Shown: positions 40,301-52,967, counted from the first letter of the stretch. The stretch: DNA of 64,000 bases from Cruorifilaria tuberocauda (GCA_013365365.1 JABVXU010000245.1:1-64000); one strand, 5' to 3'. Program-made: numbers and translations. The notes: generated by a model from the letters alone, not told the origin.

Positions 40301-41001
40301 GTTATGAGAACACCGGAAGGTGCAAGAAATGCATTCAGTGCTGCAAGGAAGGTCATTCAACTGATTTTGTTGATCCATTGAAGACTTCCAAGTTTTGATG
40401 TAGTTTTGTTAGAAATGTTTTCTAATGGAAGATGGAGAATAGGATCTAGAAAAAATTTACGCTTTCAGGAGACAAATATGTTTTACTTTTCCCCATCTAA
40501 GCGTTTGCAGTTTTGCAGTCTTAGTTTTATGTCATTGAATGTATGTAGTATATAAATTAAAAATTTTTCAGGAGCGGGCGCTTTCACTTATACATCTGAA
40601 AATTGATTCAATTGGATTCGATGGAGAGGCTACTCTTTCGGAGCAGAAGGGTGGGCAGATAAACTCTCGCACTCCGTTTGTGCACAGAGGCCCTTCTGTG
40701 CAAGGTTACAGCTTTCTTTGTAATTTAACTGATCCTCAGATATTACTTCCGATACAAATTAGTGTAAAGTAATTTTCATTTATTTAATCAGAGGAATGTT
40801 TTATATTGTTTTAGTTTTCCCAACGTTATTAATATTTGCTTGGAAAATAGTGTAAGAATGTTTCTAGGCTTGTCGCGCGCCGGATTTAATGTGCGTAATG
40901 GAACTGGTGGCGGACGTGGTGGTGGAGGAGGATCTCGCGGATTGCGACATTATAGCGGTAGTAGTGAATGTCGGCAGTCAGGCGACCATGGCCGACACTA
41001 G
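37355..41001 (+). CDS. gtbp-1: G3BP-like stress-granule RNA-binding protein (NTF2-like, RRM, RGG)
   Basis: Orthologue of Ras-GAP SH3-binding protein, the core nucleator of stress granules. The first exon (37355-37433, MKMEGVGDVMNG) joins 37921-38048, then 38148-38249 and 38407-38566, which together encode the NTF2-like dimerisation domain: EIGREFVRQYYTMLSERPQD, SHESYFAHDTD, KIQKAIERLAFVDCKARIY, RRFLQTFILCPQTPKKYYVH and NDVFQWLD. Acidic and Q/T-rich linker exons follow (about 39032-39975). They include TWAKLVGG. The RRM lies at about 40020-40600, with RNP2 LYVGGI and RNP1 IFAFVVM. The final exon from about 40868 gives a glycine-arginine tail (GGGRGGGGGSRGLRHYSG), stop TAG. Order NTF2-RRM-RGG is diagnostic of G3BP. 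The second methionine (37361) is an alternative start. Divergent from the SLMAP-like gene. Confidence 0.92.
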
Positions 41002-43678
41002 TGTTGGTAGACTCCCTCCATCAACCAGCGATTATCAACAAGTCATGGAAGCAAATCATAAGTGTAGTGTGTACATGCGAATCCATAGCCTGATGTTGCT
41101 TTTTCTTCTTTAATTTTATTTTTGTTGTTTTATGAAGTCTCAGAAGACATTTGCTCAGTGATCTTCCACCGTGATAATGAGTTAAGTTTTGTCCAGAGTT
41201 GGAGGCATCAATTCTTGCTACACTCTTTTCATAGTTTTTGTGTAAATAGTTGAATATATTAACATCTGTTTGGTCAAAAGTGCAAACCCAAAAGTTTCAT
41301 GAACCTTTAACACATTCTTAGTTGTTTTTATATTCCAATTATTCTCGTATTTTAAGTTTAACTGGGATCCTTTGTGTTAATTAGCGCCTCACTTGATTCG
41401 TATTTCACTATCCACTTTTTAACTTTCTTGTTAGCATAAGTTCCCAGTCTAAAGTAATTCTTCAGAAGGAGCATACACTTTATTATTCGTTTTATATATT
41501 TGGAAGCAAAATGTGATACTTTTGGCTTATAACAAATTTCTCTAGGTTCTTTTTAGTTCTTTGTTTTATTTTTTACTGGTTAGCACTTTTTCCCCATTTG
41601 TTATTGTAGATGTGGGGCACCATTGTATGCCTTATGTTTTTTGTCACGTGGTAATTCGTAATTTTTGCAACACGTGTTATCCGTATACTATATCCACCCC
41701 AGATGCAGGGTTTAAGGATGTAAGGATTTCAAACATTATATCCAAATACGCATACATTTGATATTCTGTTAGGGAATTTGTGGACCGTATTTTTCGCATC
41801 TGTTTTAGGTCTGTTTTTAATGATATTTCGTGTAAATTTTTAATTTCTTGATCTTTTTTGCATGAATTCTACATTTTTTAATTAATGGTTTTCAGTGGTG
41901 TGTTGATGTCTCTTACCATTCATCGTGGTCTAGCAAACAATTCTAGAATATTTGTAATATAATTCTTTTGATGTCGTGCTATCAACGACAACTAGGATAT
42001 CTCCTATGCAATCCTAGTATATTTGGACGAATGTAGTTTCCAGGATGGTTGTTGTGTATTTCCTTAAACGTATCTTGTTCACTACAAGGGTATCTGAATT
42101 TCTTTAGTACAATCCTAGTCTTCTTGTGCAAAGGCAATCCAGGATGTCTCTATGATTCTAAAATATGACTTAGTTTTAATTAAACAGTTTGCATTCATTT
42201 CCCAGATCATCTTAGAAAATTTGCATTGTCCAGTCTTTTACGCCTTTTTTTATTAGTGTGTAGCTAGCATTTTATGTAATTGTCTGGCTACTGTCGTGGA
42301 GAATATGTTAGCCATAGTGTACTCCAGTGAACATATGTAGTTAAACCTCGCTACTTTATGAGCTAACTTTCTTAGATACTAATGGTTCAATGGATTTAAG
42401 TGGTTGGAATGGATGGGATTTGAGTGTTTTTTTGTTATCATTTGGAATTGAGAGTGGTATCAGCATTTATTGATTCATTTACTCATCAGTAATAATAGCT
42501 TTGTTACTTTGATGGTCTTTAATTTACTTGCACATTATTGTCCCATCTGTTCATTATTCATCGCCTCCTATTTTGGTTTTGGGTTGTATTATGAATTTTG
42601 TTTCGTAATTTGCTTTGTTATTGAGAATGTCACAAACCGTTTCAGTTTCTCGTTCGAGACATCTGGAAAGTTAAAATCGAAGTGAGGAATCCAGTAAAAA
42701 TTTTGAGGTTCCAAGGATAATTTAGTAAAGTCCTTTAAGTTTAACCCAAACCTTGATAGCTATAATTGCTGTGACGGCATTATTATATATTACGATGACT
42801 GGTAGAGTTGTTAGTGTTTATTCGCCCGGTCAGACATTTTAAATGCGGATGTAGTTTGTTTTTTGTTAATGCGGATATAATTCTGTTTGCTTTCTTCTGA
42901 ACCGTTATGCGCTGTGATCCAATTTTCTCTATGTATTTATTGTTCTCGTACTATCCATTCTATTTATTTATTCGTATCTGTTTTCAGTACTTTTTTGCAC
43001 ATCGTTCTTATTCTCTCATGTGTAACGTGAAAAAAGTGAGACCAAGGAAAGGAAGTTGTATGATTTGCTCGATATTATGATGTTAAATGTACGAAATGCA
43101 TGATGTAGTTCTGGAAGTATTATCATTTATCATCATTATTATTGTTATTTATTTATTATTAATATTATTACTATTATTCTAATGTAATTTTTATTGTGTT
43201 TTTTGCTCTTTTCTCTCTAATGTTTTTACTAACACTTTCTGTCAAATACAAATTTTCGTTCAAGTTAGTTTGGTATGGAAATGGTAGTAGAACCTTCCGG
43301 AGTATTTAGTTGTATATTTCTGTAAAAGTATTCCTACGCATATTTTATTGTAAAAGAGTGCTTCATTATTTTATTTTAGACATTTTCATCTTAATACTCC
43401 ATCGATTATTGATTCCTCATAAATATTCTTAATTGTGCATTTAGTTCTATATATATTGGTTTTTGTTTCCCTATGCTTATTTTATTCAAAAATATGACAG
43501 AAAGGTGGTGTTATCTTGGCGTGTTCAGGAAAATGCTGTATTGGTGGGGAGAATATTGGCGATTGGGAAGGAGACGTAGTAGGTCGCGCCGATTTTGTGA
43601 ATGCTTTGTGGGTTGTTTGTGTCAATCATGAGTAAAAACTGAGCTATATTTTGCTTATTTACTTGATTCAGGAAAGAA
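41002..43678. other. T-rich spacer between gtbp-1 and ctf-18
   Basis: About 2.7 kb with no convincing coding exon; plus-strand open frames here are T-rich and hydrophobic by composition. It includes the gtbp-1 3' UTR, a run of ATT-type repeats near 43120-43182, and the ctf-18 promoter. A TTCAG acceptor at 43669-43671 precedes the ctf-18 ATG by seven bases. Confidence 0.5.
43120..43182. repeat. ATT/TTA-type imperfect microsatellite
   Basis: Imperfect repetition of ATT, ATC and TTA triplets (for example TATTATTGTTATTTATTTA) over about 60 bases in the spacer upstream of ctf-18. Confidence 0.6.
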
Positions 43679-46600
43679 ATGATAGGTCCGGATATTTACA
43701 ATGAGATTGAGCCGAATTTCGCAGACAATGTCTTTAATAATGGGTTAGTTTTGTTTTTTTTCTTTGATGGTTATATGATATGGTAGTTCCCTGTTTATTG
43801 TTGCAGAACTTTGTTAATTATGTTTAAGGTTTTTTTTTTTTTGCAGAGTTGTAAATGTACGAAATAATGAAGCAGTAGATAATCCGAATGGTGTCGTAAG
43901 GAGGCCACCAAAAAGGGTATTACTGCCTCCTGGTTGTGATTCATTAGGTATGTAATTGATCGCTCTCTTGCTTGCATTCGGACATGTATGTTATGCCGAT
44001 ATAAGCACCATAATCACTTATAGCCTGTAAATAAAGTCAAAGACTTGAATGTTGCCGTTCTGGCCCTTCTGCAGATGTATTCTCTATATGCAATCATGTT
44101 ATTAACTGAAATAGCAGAATGGTTGATCAGACTGTTTTGAGAGTGGTATTTATTCTAGGAAGACTAGAAATTTTTCTACTAAATATCTCTAGGTTTTTAA
44201 AATAAATTTTGTTGAGGACTTAGAGTATTTGCAGATTGGTTTATGCGAGTACAATGCGATAATTATGAAAAAGAATGCAATATGAGACGAGAAATGCTTA
44301 GCGATGAAATGGTTGAACGCGTTACACGGCGCATTTCATCGGTGAGTTGGTAAAGTTTCAGGATTTATATCTTTGAGATGATAGTACGTGTGTTGGTCGG
44401 TTTCTATTAATGTTTTCAAAATATATTATCTGGTCATATATAAGCTATCTTCAGTTGTTTATAGGCTCGGAAAAAGCGTCGACTAAGAGATATAAAAACG
44501 GAAGAGAACGATATTAAACAAAATGTATCAGTAGAACCGAAAAAATGCGAGGTGTTGCTATACCCACCGAGCGGTGGTGTGCCGTGGATGGGTTTTACAG
44601 ATCCTACATTTCAGAAAAGGTTTAAATAATTAATAAAGTTTGTCAGAAGTAGAGATTTTTGAATGTATTCTCTATAGCTTTTCAAAACCGATTGAACATT
44701 AGAAATCTCAGATCAAGATTCAGGATTCTTACATTTAGAGTGGTTTTATGTTATGATGGCTCTATTTGCAGATTCTACATATTGTTAAGGAACGCTGAGG
44801 AACCGGTTGATAAGCATGGCAGTGATAAACTGCAAAGTGATGCTTTGAAATTTGGTTTCACCGAAAAAGTATTAAATTCTGGGTATGATTTTGAGGTTCC
44901 CGATGTTGTTCCTGAAGGTCTGGAAGAAGAATCTGCAATTGTTCATGATAAATTATGGGTTGAGAAATATGCGCCTTATAATTATGCTGATCTCATTAGC
45001 GACGAGGTACTTATATATTTTTTTGATATGGTTTCTGTTCACATTAAGATCTTGCAAAAGTTCTAGCGGACTTTATTGATACATATTTTAATGAATTTTT
45101 TGTGAACGAATCATTTTCAGACTGTGAATCGTTTGTTGCTGAATTGGCTAAAATTGTGGGATGAGTGTGTCTTCAATAGAGCCGTTCCGGATGTTGTCAT
45201 GAGAGGTGTTTCAAATCAACAACTCGCTTTGAATAATGAAAAACCAAGACGCCCATCGCATAAAGTATCTGTCTGTTTTTTTTACCGAAAACACCAAATA
45301 TTAATTTTTCATCCAAATTGGAACACTCGAAAGGGAATATATTTAGGTAGTGCTCCTAGCTGGGCCTGCTGGTACTGGTAAAACTACATTAGCAACTCTG
45401 GTAGCGCAACATGTTGGATATCAAGTAGTTAGTTTGAATGCAAGGTAAATTGACTCAATTTTGATAACATCATTGTTAGGTGGTTCTTCTCTTTCTCTAC
45501 TGAATTAGCATTTTCCGGAAAATTGTGTAATTCTTAATTTGGTTGTTGAATTTTCAAAATAGATCGATGCAGTTTTATTTTGGCATTTTCATTTTTCGCT
45601 ACACAATGGCATGTATTGTAACGAAAAGAGTTAACGATGAAATGAATACTGCATTTGTACTATATTTTCGGTATTTTTCACCGTCATTTCAGTGATGAGC
45701 GAAATATCGTGGATTTCGAAAAATGCTTTGAGGACACTTTACGAACCACAAGAACTCTGGATGCTGTAAAGACAAGATTTTCTTTTAAAGGATTCTTTTT
45801 TATTTTTAATCTTTGGTATATTTTTATATTCGGTCATTTTCGAAAGTAATTTTTTTTTTGCAGAATTCCAAACCAAATTGTCTTATTCTGGATGAAATAG
45901 ATGGCGCACCAGTGCAGTCTATTCATTATTTGTGTAAAGCTGTAACTGCAACTGGAAGACATTCACTTCGACGACCAGTAATATGTATCTGCAACAATCT
46001 GTTAGTGCATATTTTCCAAACAAAATAAAAAATGAACTTTGATATTTCTATAATACTTTCCCATTTGAATTGTTGAAATTTTCATTACAGGTATAATTCT
46101 TCTCTGCGCGAATTGCGATCAATTGGTCTAATATTGCAATTGCCAAGAACTGATGAAAAACGTTTAATCAAAAGACTCCATGAGGCACTCATTTCTCATT
46201 CTAGTTTACTGAACAGATTTAATTATATTGATGAACAACGTTTTTTTCTATGAAGGAGATGCACATTTTCTTGTAGTCTCATGATGACACATCTAATATC
46301 TTTTAATCCTATTAGTCCCTTGCTTTTATAGCTATATTAAACTGTTTTCATCGGTGAAATATTCTATTAAGTGTAATGTGTGAAACGTCGGGTTCATTTT
46401 ACGTTCGACTGTGTCAATAAATTTTCCGATACTTGAATTTTCTTATATTTGCGACGGTAAATCGGGTTTAAGGTTTCTCATCATTACATCATTAGCGATG
46501 CTTTGAAAAATCTTCAAGAATGCAATTTATAAAAACCGAATAAGAAGTTTATAAAAATGGTTTTTAGCTGAAACTTATTATTAATTCTTGAACAAATGCA

Positions 46601-48920
46601 TTAACATTATTGATATGTTTAACAAAACCATTTTTCTTTTTAGATATCAACATTAGAGAATCTAAGAGTTGAATCAAACGCATTATCGGAAATTATTAAT
46701 GCATGCTCACGGGATCTTCGCTCCGCAATCAACAGCTTACAATTTATCGCGTCTAAAATTCGCGTTACAATCGATCAAAAAGCTGTTATTGAGGTAAATT
46801 CTCTTCTGTTTTGCTGTTTTAATAATACATGTGTATTCTAGATTAAAGCAAGATTAATAGTATATCATTTAATGTTTGCGACTCTTTTCGTCTATAATGT
46901 ACTTTAGTGGCAATTATTTTCGTTCAAATGAAAGCTTTGTAGTTTTGCAAATGTGAGAAACAGTTGGGCGACAAGTCATTGTTCGATTCGTGGGCTTCAA
47001 TTTTTGAAATATCTCGACATTTGGATGCAAATTGTCATATACAAGATCTTACTTCACGTGCTAAGCAGATTTCACTTATTTCGGAATTACATGGAAGCGA
47101 AAGCGAGCGCTTTTATATGGGACTTTTCACCAATTATTTGAATAGCAGAAATGCGACTGTACTAACTAATGTAAGCTATTTCATGAACTTTTCCGTTTAC
47201 AAAGCTAGTATTTCCTAACTTAGACATTCGTCATATTGCGTATTGATAACGGCCTAATAGTCAAGTCTTAACTCGGTAATTTAGGCGACTTTTAACAAAT
47301 TAAGAATGTTGCCGATGATTATTAGTGAAGGTCAAGATTTCAAAATAGGACGTCGTTGTTGGCATGATCAATATTCGGTACACTGATCGAAAGTGTAACC
47401 GTATGCTCTTATAAACGGCATTTTCTTACTCCCATAACTGAAGAACAAAATTAATAGTATTTGTGAGTTTAAAGGCGGCCCTATGAATAGATCTTGTTGC
47501 AGGTTTTCTACTTGTTTGTGGATTAGTTTTGGAGCATTTCGGCCTTATTATATAAAATAAGTATCTTAATTTTAATTTTTTACGTTGGCATCATATTTTT
47601 GTGTGAAATTCTCCGAATGATAACTTTGATGTCACATTTGGTCAATTTTTTCCCCACTCAATAATAATTAATCCAAGTTTCTTTGCTTAGGTTTCTATGG
47701 CGATTCGTGAACTATGTTATTATGACCGAATAATTACATTCATGAATAGTGCGCAGGAGTATAATATGCTGAAATATTTGTCCGCTCCATGTATCAGTAT
47801 ACATATGCTTCTGTGCTGCGAAGGTCGAACACAGCTCAGCTTCCCAACAGAACATTACGTAATTCTTTTTGCTGACAATTTCGTTTGTTATTTTAGCCTT
47901 TGTAACTGTGGCATACGAAAGGATTTAGATTTGTTATTTTCTATGTTTAAGTATATTTCAGATTGCAATGCAGCATCATGAGCAGTCTGTTGAAATAGTG
48001 GAAAGCGTTCGGGCTGGGGCAATGCAGAAAAATCTTTCTCTGTCAACAGTTACACTTGAAATTTTGCCATATCTGATTCATATTGTGCAGCCGAATTTTA
48101 AACCGGTTGAAATTTTTTCACCTTCCAGATTTTTCAAAATTTTTGCCAAAAAAACCTTTTTTAGGTGGTTGATGTTTACGGTGTCTGTCAAACTTGCTGA
48201 TAATTTACTCGTTCGTATGGCCTAGATAACTTCCTGCTGGCAACCTATATATTATAAAATATCTTGTTTGTTCCAGATGAATATCCAGCTGTATAGTATT
48301 CGGGAACTTAATCTTTTGCATTGGATTGTTAGCGTCATGCGTACATATTCTCTCACATTCACCTCTGTTATGCAGAACGGATCCGTCATTTTTGTTTTTA
48401 AACCGTAAGTCGCACTGAAAATGCACTGTCTGAGCCAAATGGTATCTTTTTTTGTTTCAGTGCAATCGATCAGGTGGTTATGTTTACCGGTGGTAATGCA
48501 TGTCGCGATAATCGATCCTGGAATACATTGTCCAATGCTGCACGACAGCTGATAGCACATGAGGTTGAATTTTACTTGATTGTTTCGATGAATATTTTGC
48601 TAATTTGATTGCTATGTGTAAGTACGTAGGTGGTGATGATCAAGCAGTGTCGGAGTAATTACATCTTCTGCGGTTTGCAATCACTACGCTATGTTTAAAG
48701 TCATTATATGTTTGATCGTTTCATTACTGTTTTCACTGTTTAGATTGAGCTGGAGAAGTTACGAAATGTCGGCTCTTTGGCCGATGGAATCGTTGGGAAT
48801 ACGAAGGAAAAGTCGAATAAGCCTAGAAAATTTGGAGCAGGAGTTACATTTTGTTACAACTCGGGATCATCAAGTGCCATAAGACGACAAATTATGATAA
48901 AGGATTTATTCTCTTCCTAA
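43679..48920 (+). CDS. ctf-18: Chromosome transmission fidelity protein 18 (CTF18), alternative clamp loader
   Basis: Large subunit of the CTF18-RFC complex, which handles PCNA and promotes sister-chromatid cohesion. The start MIGPDIYNEIEPNFADN follows a TTCAG acceptor. A conserved N-terminal block is present (PPSGGVPWMGFTDPTFQKR). LWVEKYAPYNYADLISDE is the RFC-box lead-in to the AAA+ domain. Its motifs are Walker A GPAGTGKTT (near 45362), then VSLNASDERN, Walker B CLILDEIDG (near 45885) and sensor 1 ICICNN, followed by LRSIGLILQLPRTDEKR. The helical lid includes IINACSRDLRSAINSLQF. Exons to 48590 cover the collar region. The last exon (about 48744-48920) contains KPRKFGAGVTFCYN and SAIRRQIMIKDLF, the C-terminal motif that binds CTF8/DCC1, so the gene appears complete. 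One junction (after RLKHE-type RLHE, 46184) seems to need a GC donor; see findings. Confidence 0.9.
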
Positions 48921-48930
48921 AAGTGATCTT

Positions 48931-49045
48931 ATATTTTTGCTTTACTTTTTTTGCATTCCAAATATGTTTGCTTTACTTTTTTTTGCATTCCAAATACGTT
49001 TGTTTTACATTCCATATATATTTGATTTACTTGTTTTGCATTTTA
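48931..49045. repeat. Short tandem repeat, unit about 33 bp, in the ctf-18 3' UTR
   Basis: Repetition of a unit of the form TTTGCTTTAC(T)nGCATTCCAAATA. Two good copies start near 48935 and 48966; two shorter or decayed copies follow to 49045. It begins 10-15 bases after the ctf-18 stop and precedes an AATAAA at 49100, so it likely sits within the 3' UTR. Confidence 0.7.
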
Positions 49046-49099
49046 TTATGTTACTGCTTTTTACTTTTTACTGATTTTCATGTTCTTATTTTTTTGACG

Positions 49100-49105
49100 A
49101 ATAAA
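49100..49105 (+). terminator. Candidate poly(A) signal of ctf-18
   Basis: AATAAA about 180 bases after the ctf-18 stop codon, following the tandem repeat. Distance is typical for a nematode 3' UTR. Confidence 0.45.
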
Positions 49106-50340
49106 AGGTTTAATTTTTTGTGTTTTGGCTACTTCCACCTACTTATCGAAGAAATAAGGGAGATGGTGAGAGTAACAATAGAAACTTTTGTGACGGATTC
49201 ATTTTGAAGGGAAGTAGAACGTGCATGTTTCGAATTAAAGGTCTTCGGAACCAAGGTTCAGTGCTAACGGTTGTGCGTAGTACGGGGCATGATGGGGTGT
49301 GTAAACAGCAAAATAGAAATTAGATAACAGCGTTCGGTGATGTGCGTCACCTCGCAGACAGCAACAAGTGCCTTCAATAATAGCCTAAAGAGGGAACAGA
49401 TTATATCACTGGTTTTATGGAGATGAAGGGTAAAGTAGTGAATGTATGAGGCAGGAGCACTGACTTCATCTCGGCTTGTACGTCCCAGTGATACTGCTTA
49501 TCGTGTTGAAGCCGTAAAAAATTTTAATGTTGAATTTCGAAATTAAAGTTGGTGATAGGATTCTCGAACTCAGGAATGAAAATCCACGTTTCATTCAAGA
49601 TTATCTCGATTCCATTAAACAGAGGGAAGGATAGGATATTGCTATATGCAGAAAATTGGCAAGTGACCAAAAATGACTGGTCAATATTGAGGATGCTTGA
49701 GTGTCTGTGATATATTAAGTAGTGTTGAATTTCGGAAGAATTTTCTGGGAATTTATTTAGATGAAATACACTGTTTCAAAAAAATTTGCCAAACTAGGAA
49801 ACAACATAAAACATGAAATGTTAAGATACGACCATTCATGATCCTCTTTCCAGATCATTCCTTCCCATCTTTTTCTTGCTTTGATTGTAAGAGCATTTTA
49901 GCTGCTACAAAAATTGAAATGTAATGGCGGGAAAGTTGAGAATGTTGAAGAATAAAATTTGACAATGATTTTTAAATTTAATAACTCTTCTTTGTTAAGG
50001 CTTAGGATAATTCATGCTGGCTTTTTGCTCTTTGCATTCTACTACTTTGTTTTTAATACAATTTCCTTTTAAATTTAATTAATTAGAGGACGAATATGGT
50101 ATAGTGGTAAGTAATCATTACGGTTGTTTTCAATTCTGTAGCTTCCATTATCAAAAATAAAATGATTCAAATGTTACTCATAGTCACATGAGCTTATCAT
50201 TTATAGCCTACTGTTTCAGGTATAATTTTCTATTAGGAGTTTCAAAAGATAAATGAAGTATTTTCAGTATGAATTTTGAGAAATCGAAGATAAATTTTTA
50301 ACTTCTATCTTAATTCTTATGTATCACCTCATTTTCAGGA
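49106..50340 (+). other. Spacer between ctf-18 and spo-11 with a possible broken PDZ-like fragment
   Basis: No intact gene. Between about 49445 and 49635 two adjacent frames give RLVRPSDTAYRVEAVKNFNV and then FEIKVGDRILELRNENPRFI, the second resembling the GDRILxVN turn of PDZ domains. A one-base frame change and stops separate and end them. The final part holds the spo-11 promoter, with a TTTTCAG acceptor at 50334-50338 just before the ATG. Confidence 0.35.
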
Positions 50341-52811
50341 ATGTTTCCATTGGATTCGGAGGAAATTTGTGATACAAATACCGCTGATTCTATTTCACAT
50401 CAGATCGAACAACGTTGCTTAGCATTTTTGAAATCACTAATGGATATCGGTAAAAAGTCAAAAGAGCACATTTTACTGTGCAGTCCACGGTTTTTTTTAA
50501 TTTCTTTGGGTTTGGCGCGATATCTTTATTATTCCGACTACAGGATTCAAAAATTATCACTTAAGGAGAATAATAGTATTTGAAGTAGCTGGAATTGTAG
50601 TTCATATTGAATTGATTGCTTTAATCTCAAAAAATTTCTTTAGTGATGTTGACTGTAAAGAATATGAGTTGAAATTAACTCCTAAAAATTCGCGGTGGGT
50701 TGCTCAAATGATGCGAACAATTTCAATGATACATCAGTTGAGAATTTTGAAGATTTGTAAAACGAAACGGTAATCTTTTGTTGAATATTTTCCCAATGAT
50801 ATCAAGTTCAAAATATCTCAAATTGTTTTTGATATTGTTCAATATTTCTATGGTAACCAATAGAAATGTTGATCGGTGCCAGTATATTGTATTTTGAAAT
50901 TCGAAGTGAAAGTTATAATAGCCAAGTTTCATATCGAAATTAAAATATAAAACTCCATAAAATTTTTAATGCAAAGTCTCTTGTATTTCCAGCGATCTTT
51001 TTTACGAACAAAAAAATTTGTTTGGTGAGCAACGAAATTTGAATAACTCTGTTAACCGAGTCTGTTATTGGCTTGGGATGGATCCGACTTCTGGATATTT
51101 GGTGAAAGATAGCTCATATCCATCATTTGCCGGATTTTTATTACTAGATAATTTAGATTTAAATTAATCATAATTTAGATCTACGATTTCCGATTAGTTT
51201 TTTTTGAAAAAAATATTTTTAATAAATAGTGAAACCTGTTTAATCTTTTTTCTGGAAATCACTCCGGCGAAGCATCAAAAATTAGCAGAGAATAAACTAG
51301 AATGTTGTAACAGTTGACTCCATTCAGATAAGATGGTCAAATGTTGAATGTATTCAATGATTTCAATGGTTTTTGAATTTCAGAAGTCGTCTGGTCATGG
51401 ACTCGTAATCGGTCAGTTAAAAATTTCTGGCAGTACTGGAATAGTGGATTGTTCAGTCAAAGCTACAATTATTGAAGACTTTTCCTGTGCAAGCTTTTTT
51501 ACCATCGCAGAATGTATATTAGTGGTCGAAAAGGATGCCACATTTCAAAAACTCATTGACGAAGGATTTCTGAAACTTTTTCCCAATGTACTTCTTGTAA
51601 CGGTTAGTTGATAATGTCAAGAGTAAATATATATTCTATTCATTCTATATTACTTTCATTTTATCGTTTAGGGTAGAGGTTATCCAGATGTTGCAACGCG
51701 AATTATGTTAAAGAGACTGCGCAACCTTCCATTATTCGGCTTGTTGGATTGTGATCCACATGGTATGTATATCATGGGCATCGTTTGATTCACTCGAAGC
51801 TTTAATAATCATTATTGAAATTTCTTTGCTTTACTTTCCTTTTGTAGGTATTGAAATAGCAATGACATATAAATATGGTAACTGTCAAGAAGCGTTTAAT
51901 ATTGAAAATCGGGAATTACCTCATTTTGAGTGGATTGGATTGTCACGCTTTAAATTACCGAAGTAAATACCCGAAGTTTGTTTGAGAAAAAAGAAACGTT
52001 AACTTCGTGCGTACTTTTTTCATTCATTTTCATGTATAGCATTTCTAAAGAGATACTGTAAGAAAATAAGATGAATTTCACTAAAAACGATTATGAATAA
52101 TGCATTTTTCTCTTACAAAGTGTAATCGAGAAAGAAAGTGACAAAAACATACTTTTAGGTTATCAACTTATACAGTTATCTAATATTTTCTAGTATTCTG
52201 CTTAATGACGGTTGTTTTCAGGTTTGTTGTTTCGGCTGCACAATTTCTCCCTCTTCAGAAACGTGAATTAGCAAAACTGGAAAGGTTATGTCAAAGAGCC
52301 GCTTCTTTGGGAAACAAAGCACTTCTGGAAGAAGTCTGTTATTTTACTATACATTAAAAAGGATTTCCGGGTTTTAGACGACTGGTGTGCGTTTTCATTA
52401 GCGTAATATAATTTAAGTCGGTAATCTTGAAAAACGCATTTCATATCTTAATGTTTCGTAATACACGTTTCAAGAAATCGAAAATTTTTTGATCTCAACT
52501 CTTATCTACTTTTTATTCTTAGCTCTGGTTAAGGAGGAAATTAACATAAAGAAATGAGCTTTGAATTAGTTAATGAAATAAACTTACTTTTTTAATAGAT
52601 AAGTTATATGAAAGCTGTTGTGACGTGTCTGAATTCACTACTTACGTCATAACATATGAATTTGCCATAATTATTTTTATAGTTAGTAAGCATGCGCCAG
52701 TGTGGCAACAAATTAGAACTAGAAGCAATAAGCGCCATCGCAACCGGATCCATGTGTCAATATTTGCTTCAAACTAAATTGTCCAAATATGCTATTGTTG
52801 GTGAAGATTAG
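50341..52811 (+). CDS. spo-11: SPO11 meiotic double-strand-break transesterase (TopoVI-A-like)
   Basis: Eight exons fit in phase: 50341-50449, 50544-50769, 50993-51101, 51384-51602, 51672-51762, 51848-51962, 52222-52333 and 52683-52811, for 369 residues. SPO11 makes the programmed meiotic DNA breaks through a covalent 5'-tyrosyl link. The winged-helix part has MIHQLRILKICKTKRDLFYE; the catalytic tyrosine is the Y of RDLFYEQKNLFG (codon 51003-51005), aligned with the second Y of the family's RDIYY. The Toprim fold contains ILVVEKDATFQKLIDEGF (metal-binding E), VTGRGYPDVATR and LLDCDPHGIEIAMTYKYG (the DxD-type acidic pair). The last exon (SMRQCGNKLELEAISAIA) matches the conserved C-terminal helix. 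Skipping the donor at 52334 would instead end the protein at 52357. All key catalytic residues are present, so the gene should be functional. The 5' exons diverge most. Confidence 0.92.
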
Positions 52812-52961
52812 CCCGAAATCGACGTAATTAGAGGGTTTTGTAACTTTCATTTCAAATCACAAAATGCTGATGAAATATAAACAAAGCAAAATATTTTAAG
52901 AGTGAAATAAGAATGCATGTTTTACTCTCAGTAAGGATAGACAAATTATAATTTATTTATC

Positions 52962-52967
52962 AATAAA
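52962..52967 (+). terminator. Candidate poly(A) signal of spo-11
   Basis: AATAAA about 150 bases past the spo-11 stop in AT-rich DNA. Another AATAAA at 53047 is an alternative. Confidence 0.4.

Noticed and set aside
48205..48560. Minus-strand frames of 77 and 102 codons
   Set aside because: They are antisense shadows of ctf-18 coding exons.
50095..50165. tRNA-like start with an A-box-like GGTATAGTGGTAAG
   Set aside because: No T-loop GGTTCGA-type B box follows and the arms do not pair; only the A-box-like word matches.
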